A stretch of 64,000 bases of DNA from Nematostella vectensis (taxonomy: Eukaryota; Cnidaria; Anthozoa; Actiniaria; Edwardsiidae): the NCBI RefSeq assembly GCF_932526225.1, contig NC_064047.1, forward strand, positions 8,228,994-8,292,993, given 5' to 3'. The position numbers and the translations under genes are program-made. This document shows, one piece after another, positions 34,601-46,600 of the stretch. Position 1 is the first letter of the stretch. Each line of letters starts with the position of its first letter. Below the pieces are notes generated by a model. That model searched no databases. It was not told the DNA's origin and was given only the letters and a program-made list of their open reading frames with translations.

Positions 34601-37600
34601 ACCCTCATTATCACATTCATCATAACCATTACCACCACGCTCATTATCATCATCATCATTACCCGCCACCCTCATTATCATATTCATCATAACCATTACC
34701 ACCACCCTCATTATCATATTCATCATAATCATTATCATATCCATCATAACCATTACCACCACCCTCGCCTCATTATGATAACCATTTCCGCTATCTACTA
34801 TTTTCTTACAATTCTCCATGACTTTTATTACCTATTTTTCTACACTCCCTGATTTTCCGATTCTCTGTCAAGAGCATCTCAAAGGCCATAAAAAGTACCG
34901 GTAGTGCTCCTGCGAGCTACGAATCTTGCTTTTGTTTTACTTAAACACTTTATCTCAAATTTCAATACCGGATACCATCATCGTCGGCAGAGAAGCAAGC
35001 TGGCAAAGCCCAGACTTAAATGATCCCATACTCTTATCATCATCCTCTACACAATTATCGATGTTTTTGCCATATACCCATACTTGCAAAACGTGTACAC
35101 CCTATATCTTAAATCTTGGAGAAGACATACATAAAACGTATTGCCTTTTTATTTGAAATTATATATTTGTAATAAATAGCACGACTTGACTTCATGTGCA
35201 TACAAGAGCAGCAGTAGAAGATCGTAAAAGTCTAGTTGTGAGTCCATTCTCAGGCCCGTACCCAGGGGGTGCAGGGAATGAGAACCCACCCCCTCCCCTC
35301 CCCACAACGGCCGAAGGCCCACTTTCGGTTCTCAAGAAACGTGCTATTTGTAGACAAAACTATAAAGCATAAGCTAGATCAGTCTGGTATATAGCTAAAT
35401 CCGAAATAAACATCCCGTGATAATACTGCAAAGGCATAAAAAAATCCTTTTTTTATTAATTTTTTTTTTTGGGGGGGGTGTTCAGATTTTTATCAGAGAA
35501 ATCCCCCCCCCCGGAAAAATAAGGTTCACTTTTTCGGAATTCGCACCCCCCCCCCAAAAAAAATCCTGGGTACGGTCCTGAACATTGCCACCTCTACCTC
35601 TGATGCCTCACCTTAGCCGAGAATAAAGTGAAGAACGCGAGCGCGAAGGCGATGATAAACAGCAAGAAGATCGTGGAAAACATGAGGAAGGTATTGAGAA
35701 TATCCGTGAACATGACGACATAGATGCCGAAAAGCGGGAACTTCCTGATAAACAGCACGAGCGACATCCACGCCGACCAGATGGAGATGGCGCCGACTGT
35801 ACTGAACCACTCCCGACACCTACACAAGACAAGGATCTCTTAGACACAGGTACCCCTCCCCACACCTCTCCCTGGCCACACCCTACATCTACACGAGGCA
35901 AAGATCTGTTAGACATATGTACCCCTTCCACTACACCTGGACACACCCCACAGATGAAGATAGCCCCAGCTGTACTGAACCACTCACGACACCTACACGA
36001 GGCAAGGATCTTTAAGATAGATGTTCCCCTTCCAATACACCTGGCCACACCCTACAGATGTAGATAGGACACACACTAACCCACACTCATAATTGTAAAC
36101 CACGTGGAGTAGTCCGTATCTACACACTGACGACTAAAAGCCAAGCACGCACGCCAGTAGCGCATTTTATCATGTCTCGCGATGTTAATTTGCACTATAT
36201 ATTGGTACTAAATATTCCATTTTATTGACAGCTTGAATTTAACTCTCAGGGGCATAGCCAGGAATTGTTCCTTGGGGGAAAGGAAGGGGGGGGGGGGGGT
36301 GCAGAGTGATTTCTAAAGGACGTAACGACTAAGACGTGATAGCTTTACTGGCCCAGGGCCCCGGCCCCCTAGGCCACCCCCAAGCCACGCCCCTGATCCT
36401 AAACTTCAAGAAAGGCATGGTAGGGTATTGCTTCTTACTTGCTGAATCCGTATTCTTTTACACCTTGGAATTCTGGCGCGACGAAGGCGATGGCGGTCGT
36501 GTACACGATCCATTCCAAGAGGTTTTCCCAGTCGATGTACGACGAACGCTGATATACCATCTGGAACAACTGCAAGAGCAACAATAAAGAGACGATATAG
36601 AGACGTAATCCTGGAGCTGATCATTAAAACCTACAGGATAATATATGTACAGTATAGCAATCAGGTGTGAAGACCGTTTGACATAAGCTAACTGCGAACA
36701 GATCGTCAACAAATGCACAGACATAAAATATTGTTTTAAAATACAATAAGCAAGAAACTGAACACTGGCAGGGGTTAATAGTACTGATTATTCTCTTTTT
36801 AGAGCTCAATGAAACCTAAATCAATTATACTATTCGCAAAAAATATTTATGAAATTATTTATTAAACATAAATTTATAAAACACCGGTCATCGGTTTGAT
36901 ATACGTTTATGACATCTCCATGAGTATGATAATAATAATTAATCCTAGCCGCACCCTGAAGCGAATTAGTGCGCGGGATTCAACTAATGCCGGACATCAT
37001 AAAAATGTTTACGGTACCTCCATGAGTATATGCCAACAAGCCAGTATAAGGATGATGATTGATCCTAGTCGCACCCAAAGGTCATACGGCGTGCCGGTGC
37101 TATAGGAGGCGGGATAATCACATGTGGTCATGTTGACAGAGGTTTTGGCCTGAGCGTCGTAGACTGAGTACCCGGTTAAGAATACGAGGAAGACGCAGTA
37201 GATAAAAAGCTTAAGGTAGTAAACATAACGCCCGTACGTCCGCCACTTGTGCTGGAGAAGAGACGTAACTATGGGGTGACTTAGAAGCTTCTCCCGCTTG
37301 CGTTTTACCTGAAACACACGATGCAGATAGTCAGGTCACACATGTTGTAGGCTTAGATAGTCACACAACTACCCAACGCAGATAGTCACACAACTAACTG
37401 ACGCAGATCTACCCAACGCAGATAGTCACACAACTAACTGACGCACAAGGATACAACGCAAGGCATATAGTCACACAGCAAAAGAGCCTAAAGTCACACA
37501 ACAACAATGGCTTAAAGTCACGTACACGAAGCAAATAGTCACCCGACAAAACGGAACAGATAGTCAATAAAACGACGCAGATAGTCACGCAACGACACGA

Positions 37601-40600
37601 AAACATGATGAAGATAACTATTTTTAATGTATGAGTTTATTAACTGTGTCAAAACCTACAGGCACGTTCACAGGATTGGCCGAGGGGGGGGGGGGGGGGG
37701 GGGGGTTGTGCAGTCATAGGTATATGGGAAAAGCATAGTATTTGAATATTCCTCAAAAGAAATGACCCACTTTTTGGCCGCCAAGGGGGGGGAGGTGGAA
37801 TGCGCGCACCCTGCGCACCCCCCTGTGTACGCACCTGATTTATACATACAAGATTGAATAACCTTTGTCATAATCCAAATCTTGTGCTTGGAAGCACTGG
37901 TTTGGTACCCGACACTTCGAACTTGACATTGTGTTCTTACCATTATCATCAGTGGATGCCTCGATTTCCATTCAAGCTGCTTCTGCACTTGTTCAAAGTT
38001 TTGCTCGTCGATCATCTGGTAGCCGTACTCGGACTTCCGGTCGATGTTGAAGCTAGACACGCTACCAGTTTCAGAGCCTTTCATACTGGAGGAATTCAAA
38101 TCCATCCAATCAGCGTAAAGATCCTCAAGGTACTCATAGTTCATATCGATCTTGTACTCGGGGTGATAGAGAGGTAGGCCGTTATCCGTCACGCATTTGT
38201 TGAGCACAGCTTCTGCTACGTCTGGGGGAGAAAGCAAAGGAGAGACAGTTAAAAGACACTAACCAGAAGAAAGGTGTTGTCGTGATATTTGATGGGTGTG
38301 TGTATCTGTATGGGGGATATTCATAAACGTAAATATCTACACACCCAGTATCCATTCCATAAACGGAAATACATAGGAAAGCTATCTACGCGTTTGGTGT
38401 CTATGCCCCTCAGCCACCCCAAATCAGCTTATTGAAATGGATGCTTTTTCAAACTTGTTATTTTGCTACGGTGACATAATGGCGGCTGACACACTTTTAA
38501 AATAGCTCTTAATAGAGAAGAGCCTGTACCCAGGCTCTAACCAGGGAGAAACACTAGGCGGACCGGCCAGATTGTCAATAAGTCTTCTCATGGGAGGTCG
38601 TGACGGGGTGATGAAGAGCCTATACCCACCCCCCTAAGGCAAAAAAACTAGGCGTACCTGGCAGTTTGTCAATAAGTCTTCTCATGGGGGGTCGTGACGG
38701 GGTGATGAAGAGCCTATACCCACCCCCCTAAGGCAAAAAAACTAGGCGTACCTGGCAGTTTGTCAATAAGTCTTCTCATGGGGGGTCGTGACGGGGTGAT
38801 GAAGAGCCTATACCCACCCCCCAAAGGCAAAAAAACTAGGCGTACCTGGCAGCTTGTCAATAAGTTTCCTCATGGGGGTGGTGACGGGGTGATGGAGAGC
38901 CTATACCCACCCTCCAAAGGCAAAAAAACTAGGCGTACCTGGCAGCTTGTCAATAAGTTTCCTCATGGGGGTGGTGACAGTCCCTTGCTCTAGAGTTTTG
39001 TTCTTCAACACATCCTCCCAGTTGGGGCTGTTAATTATTGCCATGGCAACATCCCTTTAAGAAAGATCAATTTGGGATGAGAGTTTAGCATCAGGTGATT
39101 GTTGACGATGTTGCCGACATCTGTAAATAATGTTGAAAGAGTGATAATGGAAACAGTAGAAATATGATGACGGTGATGATGGTGGCCATATCCAGGCAGT
39201 ACTTAATTCCTCCCGTCGTCAATAGCCATATCCAGGCAATACTTACTTCGTCCCGTCGTCAATAGCCATATCCAGGCAATACTTACTTCCTCCCGTCGTC
39301 AATAGCCATATCCAGGCAGTACTTACTCCCTCCCGTCGTCAATAGCCATGTCCAGGCAGTACTTAATTCCTCCCGTCGTCAATAGCCATATCCAGGCAGT
39401 ACTTACTTCCTCCCGTCGTCAATAGCCATGTCCAGGAAGTACTTACTTCCTCCCGTCGTCAATAGCCATATCCAGGCAGTACTTACTTCCTCCCGTCGTC
39501 AATAGCCATATCCAGGCAGTTCCGCCCAGTGTGGTCCGTCAAAATGATGTTTGCATTTCTATTCAGCAGCAACTCGACCATGTCCACGTGACCAGAGCGT
39601 GACGCCAAATGCAGAGGAGTAGTCTATTGACGACAAAGAGCGCGACAATCAGAGCGAGTGATTAATGGCGCCAATCATGTTCAGGCTCGAAACTAAAGAA
39701 TAAGGGGTTTGCGGGACATCTGTCCTCTGAATGTCACAAGAAGGCATGAAATATAAAAGTCCGGCCATGAAAACTCAAGTATTTATTCCAGCTACGCCAT
39801 GAAATTACTCTCGAATAAAAAGAATTAACACAAACGTCTGTTGTGCCAGTGTTTGGTAAGGGAGTAATAATTTATTGGCTTAATCAATAAAAATTGGATA
39901 TTTTTGGGGGTAAATTTCTATCCGCTTGAAAAGTAACCAGACATACGAGACGTTCCAGTCTGAAATTTCACCGGGACTAAAGACTTAAAGCTCGAAAAGT
40001 TTACACAGCTCGAAATAAGGTCCTATTAGGTGACTACAAAAGTTGTAAAATTTAGTAGTAATATACATATAAATAGCCCTAAAAGAAAAGAGCCCTGAAA
40101 GTCTACTAGGTCACGTGACTCGTACCCGGGTCCTATCGGTCGGATCGACTGGTGAGTCGAAGTCTAGTAGAGCGCTTGCGCATTTGACCCATCCATAGGC
40201 CGCGGCGCAGTCCAAAGGTGTCCATAAGTTTGCATTCCTTGTGGGGATAAGACAAGCCTTAGAATACACTATACACTATGCACGTTACCCTTCATGGCCT
40301 TGAAGGGTACCCACCCTCACCGCCACCCTCATTACCCCCGTCCCCCCCGCTACCCTCATTACCCCCCCGTATCCCTTGTCACCTCGTCCCACTTTCTTAA
40401 ATTGCCCCGTCCCCCCTCGTATCCGTACCTAGTGTCCACAGCAGCCCCGTGGTTTAGGAGGGTTTTTACGCATTTCACGTTACCCTCTATGGCCCCCGTC
40501 CCCTCCCCCCTCATATCCATACCTAGCGTCCACAGCAGCCCCGTGGTTGAGGAGGGTCTTTACGCATTTTACGTTACCCTCTATGGCCGCGAGGTGGAGA

Positions 40601-43600
40601 GGAGTATTGGAAGATTCGTCCTCGTCATTAACAATATCAGAATCCCGCCGCAACAATGCTTCCGCAGTTCTGAAATAAACATGCTATCAGGTCTAGGGTC
40701 TTAACAGAAAGGAGAGCGCTTAAAATGAGAATAGCCGACCGCATGTGCGTGACAGTGCGGGGTAATACTTTTACTCGCATGCACATGTACGTAAAAGGGT
40801 ATGGTACTAACTTAAATCTTCAATTTTGGGGGCTTATTGCGCAAAGGGGTAAGGTAGTATTTGACTCTCCATAATTGGGGCTAGTTGCAAGGAACTATAC
40901 TCATAATGGGTAAGGTAGTATTTTCAGGGGCGTAGCTTCCTATATGCCAATACACACGTGCGTATTTCAAAATATCCAACATACAATCGCCCACACTAAA
41001 CAAGACTAAGTAGTCATAACTTTGCCATAGAAACTGGACGAAATGGCAGCCATTAACTCTCTATCTTTGAGAGCTAGATGCAAGAAGCTATACACACAAG
41101 GAAGTTGGAGGCTACAGCAGATGGAAGGAGGTTAAGTGAGATGCCTCCGTATGGTCGCCGAGTGTTACCTTGCCCGTCCATATTTTGCCGCCAGATGAAG
41201 TGGGGTGTAATCCTCGTCGTTGCGCGCGTCAATACGTGCACCATGATCAAGCAGTATCTGGAAAGGAGACGAACAATAGACGTTTAGAAATGAGTGGTTT
41301 GATGTAAACTGGTCTTAATCATTTTAATGGTAGATAGTAGTGATATTTATGTACTTCTAATTCTATGATAGAAGTGATCATCGCTTTTACGTTTATTTAT
41401 TCTAACTTTTTAAAGGTCTCCATTTGGTATCCGAGAAGAACAGCATTCTTCACTGCATTGATCATCGCGTACATCTGGCTAAAGTTCTGGTGATAAATTT
41501 GGTAACTCGTCATTAATGGCTGCGTATGATCCTTAAGGTGGATGGGAGAGCCTTTTCTCCGCGTACATCTGGCTAAAGTTCTGGTGATAAATTTGGTAAC
41601 TCGTCATTAATGGCTGCGTATGATCCTTAAGGTGGATGGGAGAGCCTTTTCTCCGCGTACATCTGGCTAAAGTTCTGGTGATAAATTTGGTAACTCGTCA
41701 TTAATGGCTGCGTATGATCCTTAAGGTGGATGGGAGAGCCTTTTCTCCGCGTACATCTGGCTAAAGTTCTGGTGATAAATTTGGTAACTCGTCATTTATG
41801 GCTGCGTATGATCCTTAAGGTGGATGGGAGAGCCTTTTCTCCGCGTACATCTGGCTAAAGTTCTGGTGATAAATTTGGTAACTCATCATTAATGGCTGCG
41901 TATGATCCGTAAGGTGGATGGGAGAGCCTTTTCTCTCTTCCCTTTCATTTATAAATGTCGTCCGAAATTGATGTGAATTGCGAGAAAAGCAAAAAGAACC
42001 CTATGCATGTTCGCCGTCTATTGTATTCGTCTGCCGTATCCGTCTGGTGTATCTGTCTAAGGGTATTCATCTAGTGAATAAGGCTAAAGCATCCGTCTAG
42101 AATATCTGTTAAGTGTATCGATATCAAATATCTATTTTGATTAACCATCTAGTGTATCCGTCTATGGAATCAATACACCAGAAACTGGAATTCGACTCTG
42201 CCAAATTTTGGTCTTTTAGACCAAAGACTTCTTCAGGGCAGTTTGCCCTGAAGAAGTCTTATAAAAGACGAGAATTTGGCAGAGTCGAATTCCAGTTTTT
42301 GGTGTATTGTATTCATTGTTTTGGTACGAGATCACGACAGTTTGGGCTTTTTGATTCTATTCGTCTATGGAATCCGTATAGTATATCCGTCTAGAATATC
42401 CGTTTAGTGTATAGGTCTGGTGTATCAGACGAGTGCATCCGTCTTTAGTATCCGTCTATTGTGTCCGCCTGGTGCATCCGTCTGTTGTGTCCGTCTGTTG
42501 TGTCCGTCTGGTGCATCCGTCTGTTGTGTCCGTCTGTTGTGTCCGTCTGGTGCATCCGTCTGTTGTGTCCGTCTGGTGCATCCGTCTATCGTGTCCGACT
42601 GGTGCATCCGTCTATCGTGTCCGACTGGTGCATCCGTCTATCGTGTCCGTCTGGTGCATCCGTCTGTTGTGTCCATGTGGTGCATCCGTCTATCGTGTCC
42701 GTCTGGTGCATCCGTCTGTCGTGTCCGTCTGGTGCATCCGTCTGTAGTGTCCGTCTGGTGCATCCGTCTATCGTGTCCGTCTGGTGCATCCGTCTGTAGT
42801 GTCCGTCTGGTGCATCCGTCTGTTGTGTCCATCTGGTGCATCCGTCTATCGTGTCCGACTGGTGCATCCGTCTATCGTGTCCGTCTGGTGCATCCGTCTA
42901 TTGTGTCCGTCTGGTGCATCCGTCTGTTGTGTCCGTCTGGTGCATCCGTCTGTCGTGTCCGACTGGTGCATCCGTCTGGTGTATCCGTCTGTTGTGTCCG
43001 TCTGTTGTGTCCGACTGGTGCATCCGTCTGTAGTCTCCGTCTGTAGTGTCCATCTGATGCATCCGTCTATTGTGTCCGTCTGGTGCATCCGTCTGTAGTG
43101 TCCGTCTGGTGCATCCGTCTGATGCATCCGTCTGTAGTGTCCGTCTGATGCATCCGTCTATTGTGTCCGACTGGTGCATCCGTCTGTCGTGTCCGTCTGT
43201 AGTCTCCGTCTATTGTGTCCGTCTGGTGCATCCGTCTGTAGTGTCCGTCTGGTGCATCCGTCTGTTGTATCTGTCTAATGTATCCGTTGCGAATGAGTAG
43301 TACAAACCTCCGTAACTCCCAGGTATCCCTTCATAGCCGCTATGTGCAGGGGCGTGTCCTCATACAGATCGCCCTCGTTGACCAACGCTTTAGCGAACGG
43401 GTGTTTGAGTAACTCCTGTTACCAAGAAACAGAACAATAAAACCAGTCAAATAACATTAACGGGCAGGAATTTATATTTGAGGCAGGTTTTACAGTCCTT
43501 TTAGTTTTAGTGGTTCATCGTGTTTTTTATGTAACACATCACTGTAGTTAAATTTATCATTGTAAGAAGAGGGAGACTCCCTGTACTAACTATGCTTAGA

Positions 43601-46600
43601 TATACTTGTGTGGTCGTGAATGGTTGCTATGGTTACTATCATGTTGTGATACCTTAAGTGCCTCTACGCAGTTCTCCTCCGCGGCCATGTAGATGGCTGT
43701 GCGGTCGTGTGTGTCCTTAGCTCTCAAGTTGGCTCCTCGGTCCATCAGGAGCTGGATACTAGCGGTGTGGCCTGAACTACTTGCTGACAACAGGGGCGTG
43801 AAGTTATCCTTGTCTTTGCACTCTATGTTGGCTCCGCTACGTGAAAACAAGGGGAGGGGTATGAGGTTGTGGCCAGTTTCAAAGTTCAAGGCAATCAGAA
43901 CTGTGATTCTCAGATTCTGACGGGCTGACCTTCTTATTTTGTATTAGTGGACACGGTAGCGTGTCGCAATCTAATATTTCCTTACGATTTCCAAGCTTCT
44001 CGGAAGATTTCTCAAAAGGGGGTGGGGGTTGGGGATTGGGGTGGTTCTTGGTTGCAAACATGATGGGTGATAACTTAACAACTACAAAACGATGCCAACT
44101 GCACATCACCGTAAGTAACATAGAAATGGCTTCCAATACACCACCGTTTTGATAAACGTTTATAGAAAAGTAATCTTTCATTTGTCATAAAATGTTTAAA
44201 ACCAATAAACATGAGAATTAATTTGCCACACCCAAAAAGCGTAGCCTCCCTTTATATCCTTCGTCACCTAATAAACTAACAGACTGTGTCTTGTTTTGAC
44301 GTGATACAGGCTCGTTTATGAATAATCATTGGTCAAAGTTTGAAGTGAAAAAACTTTAGCGACTTCCGCAACAACGCGCTAATAAATCTGTAGCGAAAAT
44401 ATTTTGAAACCAAACAAAATAGTACAGATGAGAGATTCTACACCTTTACCCACCCACAAGTCGACCATAAGGCAGTCCCCCCTTTCTCTTGCGAATACCT
44501 GAAAATGAGAGTAACTCACATGTCCAGCAAGTACTCCACGAACTTGATCCTGTTGAAACATGCTGCGCGGTGGAGTGGAGTCTCCTGGTTTGCTTCACGC
44601 CCCTCGATATTCGCGCCTTTCTCAACCAGCATCTTCCCGATCTCGACATTACCACTTACAGCTGCTAGATGCAACGGCTGCCATGAAGATAAATGAATTA
44701 AATGATTGCGGAGGTAAAAAAACAAGGTTATCAAGAAATTGATCATGTATGATTTGTTCAGGCGTAATCTACAGTAGTTCGACAGGTACAAAACAAAACA
44801 AAACAAAACGAAACGAAACGAAACAAAACAAAACAAAACAAAACAAAACAAAACAAAACAAAACAAAACAAAACGAAACGAAACAAAAACAAACAAACAA
44901 AGTCACGATTGTATACAGCAGTAGCGGATGTAGGGGAGTTTTTAGACGGCCCCGTCTTGGGCTGCCAAAGAAATGTCGAAAAATTTGCGAAAAATGCCAT
45001 CCCTTATGTCTCCAATTGGTGCTCAGGAAATGAGAGAGTAGGAGTTCCTGGGAGGGTATAAAATAAAACAGTATTTCCTTATGAGTATGCATGCACCCAA
45101 ACCACTCTAATTGGCCTGCATTTTATTGCTAAGATCAAACCGCCTATGAGCTAAGTGAGCTAAAGGCTGGAGCCGCCATTGTACGGGGTAGGTGAGGAGA
45201 TCAGCTGGGGTAGGGTGCGGTATTAATGTTCAGCCTTTCCAATGCTGAAATTGCTCAGTTTGTTCCAGAGAATGACGATAATATGTGCTGCCACTACAAA
45301 CAAATGTACCCCCGCGTATCCTAACTTTGTAAAGCTCTGTGAGGGGATGTTCTTGGCAAGGGGGTTTCGGTTACAAGGTCAATCCCCCCCCCATATCTAG
45401 AGCTTATAAAAGGCTGCTTCGAGGGATGAAGTTGCAGTTACTTATTAAGGGTGTTTCAAGGGATAATGATAAACAGTAAATGCCTTCCATATATACATAT
45501 AACTTTTTTATGCGGATGATGTTTCACTCTTGATAAAGCCCGCTTAGATCTAGAACTTAAGGTTGCCCCACACCTGGGTCGCTGTGGCATACCTGAGTAT
45601 TGTTACTCCTGGCCGCCATCACATCTGCGCCCTTGTCTATGCACAATTTGACAGCTCGTTTGTGACCCCCGTCAATAGCGCAGTGGAGCGCGGCTTCTTT
45701 CTCTCTGTTTCTGTTGGATAACATTAACCCAACTTCACCCTCACCGCCAATCTTCTCAGCAGCCTGAAAAAAAAAAACATTAATGGGACCGCAACACAGT
45801 CTTTTACCATGAGGACATAGCTCTTATTGGAACAATTTAAATCTGTTTTGCCTTTATATACCCCGCAAATTAATAGGCCATTCCAGCCATAAGCATTCGC
45901 GCGCACTCACCATGGGAACTTACCTCAACTACCGGCATTCAGCGCGCGCTTCGTTTGATGTAAGCTTAAAAAAGTGCGCGCTGCATTCTGGTTGGTTTTT
46001 ATGGTTATGCGCGCGCAGACTTATTGCTGGAATGGCCTATTTATCGTAACCCGCAGTGGTTCATGGGTAACGTATAAATGGTTGTATCCTGGTTTCTGAA
46101 CACTGTGTGAACGTTTAGAGGTACATAAACAATAATGCCAAGCTTTTTAAACCTGTTTTGTTTTTATTAATGCTTATCTTTATCATTTGTTTGATACCCA
46201 AGAAGCACTGCGGGTTGCGACACATATTTCCTATATATATATTTTTGGCGAAAATATAAACATTTCAACAACAAGGAGAAGTGTCCTAGGGTCCTGCTCA
46301 TGTGACCTAATGAGACCCCTTTGTCGTTAGTTTGGATAGAAAACGTTTCTAGATAGATCCAGTGACCTTTTAACAGAGCTAAGGATGCCGGTTTGAATTT
46401 GATTGATCCGTGGTCAGTTAATTACTATTCTGGACCTCCTCTCGTTTTTAAACCCTGGTGTTGGCGCTATTCGTATGGACCTTTGCATTTCCCGGCCCAG
46501 GCTAACCTCAAGCAAGAGCGACGCGGTCTCCAGGTGGCCTTCCATGCAAGCGAAGTGAAAGGGAGTCATGTACTCGTAGTCTTTTGCTTGGATGTCAGCG

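Noticed and set aside
33856-34852. 307-codon His/Ile/Thr-rich frame and its antisense Met/Val-rich partner
   Set aside because: Triplet-based CAT/ACC minisatellite overlapping the TRPA pore exon antisense; composition is purely repeat-driven.
41466-41937. The 94-bp TRPA intron array as another junction-spanning duplication
   Set aside because: I could not match its unit to any exon end; it is purely intronic, so it is kept separate from the splice-site arrays.
42420-43300. Overlapping long frames (up to 208 codons) rich in Cys, Val, Ser
   Set aside because: Produced by a 13-bp minisatellite with few stops on either strand, inside a TRPA intron.
44758-45092. Phe/Cys/Leu-rich frames in the 44.8-kb region
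   Set aside because: Translation of the (AAAAC)n/(GAAAC)n repeat; not a membrane protein.
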